Origin: Silene noctiflora | Lineage: Eukaryota; Streptophyta; Magnoliopsida; Caryophyllales; Caryophyllaceae | NCBI GenBank assembly: GCA_009801015.1 | Contig: VHZZ01001088.1 | Span: 29,226 to 70,699, forward strand | Reading direction: 5' to 3' | Length of the DNA: 41,474 nt | Shown: positions 1 to 8,506 of the stretch, piece after piece | Position numbering within the stretch: position 1 is the stretch's first letter | Layout: the number at the start of each line of letters is the position of its first letter | Position numbers and translations under genes: made by a program | The notes under the pieces: generated by a model | The model's input: the letters and a program-made list of their open reading frames with translations, nothing else | The model's database searches: none | What the model was told of the DNA's origin: nothing

Positions 1-1460
1 TGTCATATAAACCTTGGGCTTGAGCTGCGTTTTCTATTATCCGTGCCGATGAATTTGTTTTATTGGTACAATTATGTCATTACTTTGTTATAGATGTGCA
101 TAGCTTGAGATTTGTATGTGCACTAACATTAGCTCTGAGTTGTTCATTTACCATTTGTATGTTTGTCTTTGTATTATGTGTGTGCTTTGTTTGGGGACAA
201 GCAAAGAGATGGTTTGGAGGAGTTTGATGAATCATGTTTATATATACATTTATGCCTCCCTTTAACTGTTTTTTGTATAGATTTCGTGCTAATTATGTCA
301 TTAATATGCCAATTACATTAGAATATCGATACTGTCGTTATTTGGTGTTTAAATGCAGAAATGAGGCATTTGTGGAACAAGAGATGGGAAAATAACACCA
401 CGGGATTGACATGACGGAACACACAAAGTAAAAGCACGGAATTCTAGAAGAAGAAAAGAAGAGAAGTAAAAGATTTTGCAAAAGAGAGCTGAAAGCAGAG
501 GAAACTCGATCGAGTCTCACCAAACTCGATCGAGTGGAGCATATTCGATCGAGTACTCACTTGGTTGAGGATATTTCCGGATAATTTCTAAATTACGTTT
601 TATTGTAATATAAATAGGAAACTCGTAAAACACTTTGAGGATGCCTTATTTTGCCCTAATTACTTTCATAAAAACTCTAGATTAGTTTAGCTATTTTTAT
701 TACTGCGGATCTACTTTGTTCTTAATTCCTTTAATTCGGTAATATTTCTATGCCAACTTTATTGTTCTTCAATTCTATTAAGTTCGTATCTTTATTATTA
801 CTAGTTTATTATCCATCTGTCTTAATAATTATGATTTCAATTATGCCTTTTAATCTTGTTATTATTGTTAATTCCTTTATTATAAGTAGCTAAATCTCCA
901 ATCTAGGGTGAAAAGGGATCTAGGTTGTTAGAAGGGGACTAACTAATGAATTGATTGTTAAATTGCTTTAAGCTGTTGTTCAATTGTTGCTTTAATCTTA
1001 ATTAATTGATTACTGACCAGAGTTAATTGATTAGTCTCGCATACTAGGATTTCTACCGACCGGATTAAGACTAGTAAAGGCTACAACAATTGAATATACC
1101 TAGTTTAATGATAGCGACCGCATGTTAGACTAGATCTAAAGTTCATAATTGGATCGACCGACTTATGACCTTAAACAGTTAAATTGCTCAATCAATGAAT
1201 TATATCTACCCTGAATAACTGCCTAGTGAACTTGATCCCTAAACTCTTTAATTTTATTGTTTACGACTCTTTAATTCACTTGCAATTTAGTTAGTAGAAA
1301 CCAAACAAACAAACTCTTCAAGCAATTAGTTACCTTTAGACAAATTAATCAGTTAACAGATAAAACAACCGCCTCCCTTCGATCATGATTTATCACTAGC
1401 TATTTTGTTAGTATAATTTAGGTTTACTTTGATATAGGTGATATGACTTTAGCCTTGTCA
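1..1460 (+). mobile_element. Probable LTR fragment of a Ty3-type retrotransposon
   Basis: No long reading frame is present. The stretch looks like an LTR: a TATA box (TATAAATA, 609-616) follows three copies of a TCGATCGA palindrome, and a long AT-rich leader leads to a conserved-looking tail near 1370-1460 (CCTCCCTTCGATCATGAT, then GATATAGGTGATATGACTTT). That tail resembles what I remember of Tat/Ogre-like LTR ends just before a primer-binding site, but no clear primer-binding site follows. The left end lies at or beyond the window edge. It could be a solo LTR or a truncated element. The identification rests on pattern memory, so it is tentative. Confidence 0.42.
504..554. repeat. Triplicated TCGATCGA palindrome
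   Basis: ACTCGATCGAGT, a perfect 12-bp palindrome, occurs at 504-515 and 524-535. A variant, ATTCGATCGAGT, is at 543-554. Spacing is 20 and 19 bp, and the cluster lies about 55 bp upstream of the TATA box at 609. It could be a binding-site cluster in the LTR promoter, but function is unknown. Confidence 0.75.
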
Positions 1461-1865
1461 AGAAGTAGATAGAGGTTTAGAGGATAAGGATATGGACAAC
1501 GACGCAGGAAAGTGGAAGAAGTTTTAGGGTTTTCTTTTAGAAAGATCTAGAGGGTGGAGAAGGTGAGGAGTTATGAGGACATAGAGAGGGTTTGCTTTTG
1601 AATTAACGAGGAATATGGGTGGGTATATTGAATTCTGGTGGGAAATGGGTAAAAAATGGATGGAGTATTTAGATAAATAGATTAGGTTAATTTAGATTAT
1701 AGAATAATTAGGTATGTTAAGTAGTGGCATTTCATGTAAATATTAAAAGGTAACAAGGATAGTTTGATCATTTTATGTATCCATAAATAGAAAGAAACCA
1801 AATGGTACATCAAAATGAAACGGCCCAATAAGGAAAATGGGTACATCAAAGGAGAATGGAGAAAG
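1461..1865. other. Spacer without a recognisable gene
   Basis: A purine-rich plus-strand stretch (about 1460-1660) is followed by AT-rich DNA. No open frame of interest and no clear repeat boundaries were seen. Confidence 0.5.
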
Positions 1866-2750
1866 TACTTGTTATTTGATGCTAAAATTGAATAGGGTTA
1901 CTCCTGAAACTACCTTAGACACGTGGTAGAAAAATTAGGATAAATAGAAGCACGACCCGGTAAGCTTCCCGAACTGCTCAAAATGGAGTGTATAATACAC
2001 GGTTTTCGGGATTTCAGTGTTCCGGAACAAAAATGTTCGTAAATTACAAGGACGGTTTCTCAAGTCAGACAAAGCAACGTCCCAAATTTTACGGAGCAAC
2101 GGATATTTGAGGCGGTCGGTTAGCGATAAACAAGTCCAGACGAAAATCGGATAATCGTTTAAATTTGTTTAATATTTGTTGTTTGATGTTCAAATTGAAT
2201 AAGTTAACTCCTGGAACTACCTTGGCCACGTGGTAGAAAAATCAGGACAAATAGAAACACGACTCGGTACAACTTCTCGAACGGCTCAAAATGGAGTGTA
2301 TAAATACATGATTTTTGGGATTTCAGGGTCCCGGATCTTAAATGTTCGTAAATTACATGAACGGTTTCTCAGTTCGGACAAAACAACCTTACAAATTTTA
2401 TGGGGGCAACGGATGACATTTGAGGTCGTCGGTGTGCGATAAACACGTCACAGACGAAAATCGGATAATCTTTGAAATTTGTTTAATACTTGTTATTTTA
2501 TGCTAAAATTGAATAGAGTAACTCTTGAAGCTACCCTGGACACGTGGTAGAAAAATCAGATGAAACAAAAACACGATCCAGTACAACCTCCCGAACGGCT
2601 CAAAATAGAGTATAATACATTAATACACAGTTTTCGAGATTTCAGAATCCCGGAACAAAAATGTCCTCAAATTACACAGACGGTTTCTGAGTTCGGAGTC
2701 ACAACTCAAGAAGTCACGAGTTATGATTCTACGGAGTATTTGATATAATT
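1866..2750. repeat. Tandem repeat, three copies of about 307-314 bp
   Basis: The same sequence block starts at 1866, 2173 and 2487 (consensus TACTTGTTATTTGATGCTAA). Each copy then carries the landmarks ACGTGGTAGAAAAAT, CGAACGGCTCAAAATGGAGT, GATTTCAG, CGGTTTCT and AGACGAAAATCGGATAAT in the same order. Periods are 307 and 314 bp. The third copy diverges after about 2700 and is incomplete. Copies differ by scattered substitutions. Short ORFs inside (for example 2230-2442) follow the repeat and show no protein-like conservation. The unit length is in the usual range for plant satellite monomers. Confidence 0.85.
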
Positions 2751-2867
2751 AAAACAGAACAATAACTCGAGAATAACTTCAATTCGCATTTTTTATTGTT
2801 AAGAACTCAATATTTCAAATTTCAATAATACATCGAATGCATATACCACTTTGTTACATACTCCAAT

Positions 2868-3997
2868 TTATTCTTTGTAATATTCCATATACATAACATA
2901 AATATATATGCGGAATATAATCTGCGCATAATTACACAAACCGTAAGAGCACGTACCCTTTTTCTTACATTTGCTATGACAACTTCCACAATTATGTGCA
3001 TCAACAAATGTGTCCACGCATTTCCCGTTACAATACGTTTCGGGAAATTTGCACCTTAACCCGCATCCGCCATAGTTGAAGGTATCTGTCTTAACATTTA
3101 CACACCTGTTGTTACAACAATTAATTCCGGGGCTTCCATCAATAAGACATATCCAAATCAACTTGTTGCACATTGATATCAAAGGCTTATAACCTCGTGG
3201 TCGTGGACCGTTAATTGGATAAGAGAAATTCTCACTTGTACCACTTTAGTATGGGCTAATCCTACTTGTACCCTTACTTTTCAGGAAAAGCCACTTGTAC
3301 CCTTCAACTTCCTAATTATTCTCACTTATACACCTTAAGTATAGTAAATGATGAATATTGATCGATTAAGTGGGGAAGAAGGGTAAAAGATGAATGTTGA
3401 AGATAAATTGTAGTCATATAAAATGAATTTTGACGAAAAAACAATGTTTGTTGAAGAGAAAATAAATATATATCTCAATTACGGTACTCTTCTTCATATT
3501 GTTTACATAGCCCTTAACATCTTATTTAACGGTACTTAACATTTCTTCTCCACTTTATAATGACAAACGAGAATTCACTTAACATCTTAATTGTTGGTGT
3601 TTAGTATTATGGTCATGATTCCTATGTAACTAGATGTTTGAGTGTAGACTTTCCTTAAAAGTAGGGGTGTAAGTGAGATTAGGCTATAAAAGGGTATAAG
3701 TGAGACTAAACTAGTAAATTAGAGGGTATAAGTGAGCTTTCTTGAAAAGTAAGGGTACAAGTGGAATTAACCCATACTAGAGGGGTACAGGTGAGAATTT
3801 CCCATTGGATAATAATAAGATGATTGTTTCTTAGGACCTAAGAAAATACTAAGTTTTTTGTGTGAATTTGTAGCTTGTAGCTTATGTAATTTTTCATCGC
3901 GGTTTGTGGCTTCGGCCAAGGGAAGAGTGAGCGCGATGAAGATGAAGACGGACATGACGACAACGACTAAGTTAATCAAGACCTTAATGTTGTTCAT
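2868..3997 (-). pseudogene. STIG1-like secreted cysteine-rich protein gene, split by a MITE
   Basis: The gene is a single exon read on the minus strand. The 5' part (3997 down to 3813) encodes a hydrophobic signal peptide, a variable linker and the FLGPKK motif shared with the intact paralogue at 7743. The 3' part (3222 down to 2868) encodes the cysteine-rich STIG1 domain (DGSPG..CC, CGLRCKFPE, CNGKCVD, NCGSCHSKC). A 581-bp MITE plus its 9-bp target duplication separates them, so the present 5' ORF runs 12 codons into the MITE and stops. Discounting the 590-bp insertion, the two halves are in the same frame with no other stop, so the MITE is the only disabling lesion. Two cysteines found in the paralogue are tyrosines here (FNYGG for LNCGM, ETYC for EICC). 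The 3' end reads about 18 codons past the usual ...YA terminus. STIG1/GRI proteins are apoplastic peptides acting in stigma secretion, pollen-tube growth or ROS-linked cell death; which role applies here is unknown. Confidence 0.88.
3223..3803. mobile_element. Mutator-type MITE with long terminal inverted repeats
   Basis: The 581-bp element is flanked by perfect 9-bp duplications ATTGGATAA (3214-3222 and 3804-3812). The ends are inverted repeats of more than 90 bp: GAGAAATTCTCACTTGTACC at the left, and the reverse complement of the right end begins GGGAAATTCTCACCTGTACC. Both contain tandem phrases such as CACTTGTACCCTTACTTTTCA and CTCACTTATACCC. There is no coding capacity. A 9-bp duplication with long inverted repeats points to the Mutator superfamily. 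It interrupts the STIG1-like gene on the minus strand. Confidence 0.9.
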
Positions 3998-4021
3998 GTT
4001 GTCTAGAACTTTAGATAACTA

Positions 4022-4115
4022 CTCCGTTTGTTTCAATCGTTTGTTTACCTTTGATTAAAATAATTCTAACAAATAATTAAAATAAAAAATGTAAATAATT
4101 GATTGAGACGGAGGG
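4022..4115. mobile_element. Stowaway-like MITE in the STIG1-like 5' UTR
   Basis: A 94-bp element with ends CTCCGTTTG...TCAATC and GATTGAGACGGAGGG, flanked by TA on both sides (4020-4021, 4116-4117), is typical of Stowaway (Tc1/mariner). It starts only 24 bp upstream of the start codon at 3997 on the minus strand and lies between that codon and the TATA-like sequence at about 4205-4226, so it probably sits in the 5' UTR of the broken STIG1-like gene. Confidence 0.75.
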
Positions 4116-4957
4116 TATAATTTACTAAATGATTGAAGAACTTCTATAGCTAGAATTGAATGTAGAATGAGTTTAATTAGCTATAGAATTTGATTTGCTA
4201 GGGTATAAATAATGTGAATATATATAGTTTGGACAAATTTAATGTTGCATAAATATGATTAATAATTAAATGAGATTAAATCAAAATCGAATCGAAATAC
4301 TTGATTTTAGGCGGGTACATAGTTCTAATTTTGTGCTATACAAAATAATTTATAAACAAAGTGTAGTCTTGTATTATAATTAACATGCGATTAAATGTGA
4401 CAAATAAAGCAATTTAAAAAACGAGAAAAATTGAGTGTATTAGTAAAATGAAACGTGACAAAATCATAAATTAATATGAACCGAATATCGGAAATATTAA
4501 TTAATATGGATCGAATATCGTACACTTTACATTAAGTATTAGCTAAAATTATATTACGGAATATAATTTTATGCATTAGAGGCACCTTTGTCTTAACTAG
4601 ACGCAAACATCGTGGTACTCCGTAATAAGCAATAGAACAATACTATCGGTACTCGATAGTAGGGGAGTCAGGCGGAATTAGTAGGGAGGAAAACTTTTTA
4701 TGTGTACTCGAAGAAGTGTAATAGTCGGTAGTGGTGGAGTCAGGCGGAAGCTAGCAAGAGTTATTGCTCTCGCTGAAAAATGAAATTTCTAGTTGAAAAA
4801 CAACTACTTTCTCCGTTTTTACGTTGAATATCGAAAAAAAAAAAACAAATAATGTTAGGAAATTAGAAGATATAACTTAGGTAAGTTAATTAGCATTCAT
4901 GTTCATTAAATGAAAAGTATGACACGATAGTAGACTAATAAGCAGTGGCGGAGTAAG
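4116..4957. other. AT-rich spacer
   Basis: No ORF or complete repeat was recognised. Two short related blocks (ATTAATATGAACCGAATATCG near 4470 and ATTAATATGGATCGAATATCG near 4500) form a small direct repeat, and a GTAGTGGTGGAGTCAGGCGGAA-like phrase recurs around 4668 and 4730. Confidence 0.4.
4200..4230 (-). promoter_or_regulatory. TATA-like sequence for the STIG1-like pseudogene
   Basis: On the minus strand this reads CTATATATATTCACATTATT followed by TATACCC. It lies about 205 bp upstream of the start codon. Subtracting the 94-bp MITE leaves about 110 bp, close to the 85-90 bp between TATA and ATG in the intact paralogue. Confidence 0.45.
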
Positions 4958-5092
4958 GAATTAATCGAACTTTTTGCTTAAATGGGGCTCAAACCCAAAG
5001 TATTTAACAAAATATGGCGGGTTTTAAACTATTTACCAAAAATGGGTCCACGTCAGCATTTCCGTGTTTTTTTTTTTTTTTAAATTGACATA

Positions 5093-5198
5093 TCTCGCTG
5101 TCCCGGACAGCGAGAATCTATAGAGGGCAAAATGCAGAAACAACTAGAATGCAAACTAAAAGCTGCACCAGTACATACTCGCTGTCCTGGACAGCGAG
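5093..5198. repeat. Hairpin pair in the left arm of the Pack-MULE-like element
   Basis: Two palindromes, TCTCGCTGTCCCGGACAGCG+AGA (5093-5115) and CTCGCTGTCCTGGACAGCGAG (5178-5198), are about 60 bp apart. Each could fold into a 9-10 bp stem with a tiny loop. Counterparts lie in the right arm. Confidence 0.85.
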
Positions 5199-5224
5199 AA
5201 ATGCTTGTGCATGAAAGTTCTTNG

Positions 5225-5633
5225 CTGCTGGTGGCAACATGAGATCTACATCGGTTACATTCAACCACCTAGACAACTGTGTCTAAGTTACCTAAATTTG
5301 AATGATGTTGCCGTTTTTCATTACCTTTTGTCCATGATTGAATGTTGTCCCTACATTAAGACTTTCGATATTTCATTAAGGCAAGATCAGGTTTATATTT
5401 ATTTNTTTCTGAACTTATGCATGTGGTCATATATTCATTTTGTTCATCTTACATGATTTACTTCTAACTGCAGATTAATCCAAGTGAAAATGTTGGCCAG
5501 CGCGTCTTTGACTTCAACTACAACTACAAATTGGATCACCTCCGTGAAGTCAGTTTTGAGGGTATCACGGGATCCACTGCGTCTTTTCTTTTTAGAGAAA
5601 TAGGTTTGAAGCCAACCTTGCCTGCTTCTGTAA
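5225..5633 (+). pseudogene. Captured fragment of an F-box/FBD/LRR-like gene
   Basis: Two exon-like segments occur inside the Pack-MULE-like element. The first (about 5225-5389) encodes YLNLNDVAVFHYLLSMIECC followed by PYIKTFDISLRQDQ. A GT...AG intron follows (donor CAG|GTTTAT at 5390, acceptor CTGCAG ending at 5473). The second segment (5474-5632) encodes ...NYKLDHLREVSFEGITG... and ends at a good donor, TCT|GTAAGT. The leucine-rich pattern and the phrase LREVSFEGITGS resemble the LRR and FBD parts of plant F-box/FBD proteins. There is no start codon, F-box or terminator, so it is a fragment. The retained intron means it was picked up as DNA, not as a retrocopy. The family call is from residue pattern only. 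Confidence 0.55.
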
Positions 5634-6151
5634 GTCATTACCAGAGCATCCGTGTCTGTTGAACTTGCAGTTGCTCTGGGACTGTCTATTTCTCCCAGTA
5701 TTTTGTTGATCGGTTTTTGCGTCTATGAATCATGAATGTGCCTGTTGAACTATACTTTTTGGTGAAGATGGGATGTTGAAGCATGCACTTATGCTCCAAG
5801 AAGTATTATTTGCAAATTGATNTATGTGCACGGTGCATTTCAACTTGTCGATTAAGGGAATCATCCTTTTCTTCCCCATGCCAAACCAAAGGGGCTTATG
5901 TTCTTAAATTGAATTCAAGATGCAGCATGCACCCAATAAAAATGAGTAATTAGGAAGAAGAGTATACGTATCCAGCCACAACTTTATTTCTTTCACCCCA
6001 AGCCTGCATATTCTTTTGTTGACCTATTGCTCTTGTATTTTCCAAGCTACCGAGTTCTTNTCTGTTTCTCTATCTGAGTCTCACTTGCCCAGCTACGGAG
6101 ATTCCTACCAAACTCGCGCATCTCCTTAAAGTTGAAAAATTGAGCTTCCTA

Positions 6152-6276
6152 ATATCTCGCTGTCCCAGACAGCGAGATATTACGGTGCCAAATACAAAAA
6201 CAAGCTCAATTTTTTTGCATTTTGATTGTTTCTGGTTGTATGGCTTTGCACATTCTCGCTGTCACAGACAGCGAGA
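6152..6276. repeat. Hairpin pair in the right arm of the Pack-MULE-like element
   Basis: ATATCTCGCTGTCCCAGACA continued by GCGAGATAT (6152-6180) and TCTCGCTGTCACAGACAGCG continued by AGA (6254-6276) mirror the pair at 5093-5198. Stem arms TCTCGCTGTC/GACAGCGAGA are unchanged in all four copies, while the central 1-3 bases vary. Confidence 0.85.
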
Positions 6277-6598
6277 TACCTCAAATTTTATAAAAAAAAA
6301 AGGAAATACGCGGAATTAGTGACGTGGACCCATTTTTGATAAATAGTTTCAAACCCGCCCCATTTTGTTAAATAGTTTGGGTTTGAGCCCCATTTAAGCA
6401 AAAGTTCCGAATTAATCCTAGTGGCCAGGGTGAAAAATTTCAGCGGCGCGAACGAGTAATGGTTTAAGAGAAACTCGAAAAAAGTGAACTGCTAGCCCCT
6501 CCCTGACTATGAGTTCATCAGCCTTCAAACTTCAACTTGTGAGTGCTTCTATAACTATAATTTGAAGGAGTGAAGGAGGATCAAAGATTAAATATCTT

Positions 6599-6796
6599 CA
6601 AAGCGTTTTGCTTGTGATGGACATTATTCGTCACAACTTAAAGACGGACAGTGTCCATCTCACAATAACGCAAGTGGGAGGGTAAGTGGAGGAGAAATTG
6701 AGCACCCCATAAATAATGCCACTTTCTTTTTGTGAGAGAAGCACTATCCGTTTTCAGTTTGTAACGGATAATGTCCGTCTTCCATCAGAATTTGTG
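6599..6796. mobile_element. Mutator-type MITE, CAAAGCG/CACAAATTC family
   Basis: A 198-bp element begins CAAAGCGTTTTGC and ends ATCAGAATTTGTG, with perfect 9-bp duplications AAATATCTT (6590-6598, 6797-6805). The interior carries the family's GACGGACAGTGTCC and AACGGATAATGTCC blocks and GCAAGTGGGAGGG. Confidence 0.88.
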
Positions 6797-6805
6797 AAAT
6801 ATCTT

Positions 6806-7640
6806 AGTTAGGTTATATTCCATTGGTCCATCTAGGAAGAAGGTACTTACATAGCTTCATGTATGTATGTTTGACCTTCTACATTTGCGTACGTGAAAAT
6901 ATTATCCTAATTCGTTGACATTATCAAATAATTCCTCCTTTTCCATTATTTTAATTGGATTTCTTTTCTTTTTAGTCATATCATATTTTCATTTTTCATC
7001 ATACTTTGTAAACTGTATTTGACATGCATTATCCAACTTGCCCATCACTTTAGTTGGATCGTGACACCATTTTGCATAAATTTTGATATTATCCATTACA
7101 TGTATAAAAATTTAGAGAAGATATATAGAGAGATTATTTAAGTTATATATGGTACACGAATTTCGATATGTTTTACATTCATGTTTAAAAATCGACCATG
7201 CACATTAAAAAGAAAAACATTACATATTAGAGTATGATTGTATGACTCGATACTTAATCTCAGCTTACTTTAGTTCAGTTAGTTCAACATAACTTCATTC
7301 AGTATGTTCAGTTGAACTCAACTTCAGTTAGTTCTATCGAGAAATTGAAATTTAGTATTTTGAATTCGGAAATTAAAATAAGCCTTCTAGTGAAACATCT
7401 TATGCACACATACATTTTCCCATATATTATTGTTTCTCTACCTAAATTGAACAATATTCCATATAAATTACTTGTATTTTTCAAACAAGTTTTCTTGCAA
7501 ACCAAACATAGCCTAATTTAAATTTGATTAAGGTATTTAATTTCAAATTGACCAACCCACTATGCTCAACCCGCCTAAAACCCTTTGAAATCTATCCTCT
7601 AAGCATACAATCTAGACATTCACAATCACAAATACTCTTT
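6806..7640. other. Upstream region of the intact STIG1-like gene
   Basis: AT-rich DNA with no gene. Around 7260-7335 there is a cluster of CAGTTAGTTCA/TTCAGTTGAACTCAACT-like motifs forming an imperfect palindrome. Short overlapping ORFs at 7308-7521 on both strands show no protein-like features. Confidence 0.4.
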
Positions 7641-7648
7641 ATTTCTTG

Positions 7649-7662
7649 CCTATATATATACA
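7649..7662 (+). promoter_or_regulatory. TATA box of the intact STIG1-like gene
   Basis: CTATATATATACAT lies about 85 bp upstream of the ATG at 7743, a normal plant promoter distance. Confidence 0.6.
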
Positions 7663-7742
7663 TTTAAAATACTTCATTTTATCATCAACCATTTCAAACA
7701 AAACTACAAATACATATCATAAAACTTATTACAAGATACAAT

Positions 7743-8222
7743 ATGAATACTCTTACATTTACATTTGTTTTCGCGGTCACCATTACTTTCTTAATGGCAC
7801 ATTCGCCATCCCAAGCCAAACCAGACAATGTCCTGAACCCTAACCCTAATGAATCTCAAGAAACTCGAGCCAGTCCCTGGTATACAGGGTCGAGTCCTTT
7901 CTTGGGTCCTAAGAAACACTTCCCATATGGTCGAAACCCGTTCAAGGCCGGGCCACCACGAGGTCAATTGACATGTGACAAGTTTCCTAGGGTTTGTCAT
8001 GTTAAAGGTAGCCCGGGTCAAGATTGTTGCAAGAAGAAATGTGTCAATGTGAAGAATGATAATCTTAATTGTGGAATGTGTGGATTAAAATGTAAGTATC
8101 CTGAAATTTGTTGCAATGGGAAATGTATTAATCTTTTGCATGATAAGAAGAATTGTGGAAGTTGTCATAACAAATGCAAAAGAGGGAGTCTTTGCAACTA
8201 TGGCATGTGTAGCTATGCATAG
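7743..8222 (+). CDS. STIG1-like secreted cysteine-rich protein
   Basis: Intact single-exon gene of 159 aa. Residues 1-25 form a signal peptide (hydrophobic TFTFVFAVTITFLMA, probable cleavage after SQA). Residues about 26-75 are a variable linker with the FLGPKK motif. From residue 78 onward there are 16 cysteines in the STIG1 pattern (LTC, RVC, GQDCC, CGMCGLKC, EICCNGKC, NCGSCHNKC, SLC, GMC) ending in SYA. Family members are secreted to the apoplast; known ones act on stigma exudate and pollen-tube growth (STIG1) or release a peptide in ROS-induced cell death (GRI). Which applies is not visible. It is the head-to-head paralogue of the broken gene at 2868-3997 and keeps two cysteines lost there. 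The start is the first ATG after the TATA box and gives the signal peptide at once. Confidence 0.93.
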   Translation: MNTLTFTFVFAVTITFLMAHSPSQAKPDNVLNPNPNESQETRASPWYTGSSPFLGPKKHFPYGRNPFKAGPPRGQLTCDKFPRVCHVKGSPGQDCCKKKCVNVKNDNLNCGMCGLKCKYPEICCNGKCINLLHDKKNCGSCHNKCKRGSLCNYGMCSYA

Positions 8223-8310
8223 GGCTGAGCATCGGTTCAAAACCAGACCAGACCAGACCGGACCGGATTGAAGACCGTAAGCGTACTATTTTTGTGGACC
8301 GAAGACCATG
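8223..8310. repeat. GACC-rich stretch directly after the STIG1-like stop
   Basis: From the stop codon on, the sequence reads TAGGGCTGAGCATCGGTTC followed by repeated ACCAGACC/GACCGGACCGG. It resembles one end of the GGACCGG-rich hAT element at 21772 (TAGGGGTGGGCATAATCTGG). No matching right end or target duplication was found, so it may be a truncated copy forming the 3' UTR. Confidence 0.4.
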
Positions 8311-8506
8311 ATTTGATTAATTTAAATTGTTTTTTATTGCATATAACAAAGTATACTTGGTGTATTCTTTTAAATTAAGAACATAATTGTTGTAATCTTA
8401 TGATGTTGGATTGTAAAATTACATTCATACTATTGTATTTACTATTAATTATTATTATTTTAGCTTGATGTATGAATAAACTTGGTATACCTACGAAAAT
8501 ATATTA

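Larger units (their letters stand above)
4967..6408. mobile_element. Pack-MULE-like element carrying a captured gene fragment
   Basis: A 1,442-bp element is flanked by perfect 9-bp duplications GAATTAATC (4958-4966 and 6409-6417). Its terminal inverted repeats run about 100 bp at high identity (left end GAACTTTTTGCTTAAATGGG; right end, reversed, GGAACTTTTGCTTAAATGGG) up to poly-A/T tracts. They continue more loosely through a second zone that holds paired hairpins, giving total arms of about 230-250 bp. No transposase is visible. The interior holds gene-like exons with an intron (see 5225-5633). Long inverted repeats, a 9-bp duplication and captured gene sequence are the hallmarks of a Pack-MULE. 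All four ambiguous bases of the window (5223, 5405, 5822, 6060) fall inside it. Confidence 0.86.
4943..6520. mobile_element. hAT-like MITE host of the nested Pack-MULE-like element
   Basis: The left part CAGTGGCGGAGTAAGG (4943-4958) matches the kind of terminus seen in the hAT MITE at 20683 (CAGTGGTGGAGCTAGG). Directly after the Pack-MULE-like element the sequence resumes as TAGTGGCCAGGGTGAAAAAT and ends near a degraded GCTAGCCCCTCCCTGAC around 6492-6510. I could not find the 8-bp duplication, so the right boundary is approximate. Confidence 0.4.

Noticed and set aside
338-523. Minus-strand 61-codon ORF
   Set aside because: It lies in the LTR-like region and has low-complexity composition (runs of S, L and F) with no domain.
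7308-7521. Overlapping ORFs on both strands upstream of the intact STIG1-like gene
   Set aside because: Both strands are open because the DNA is AT-rich; no conserved pattern, and the region is promoter-proximal.
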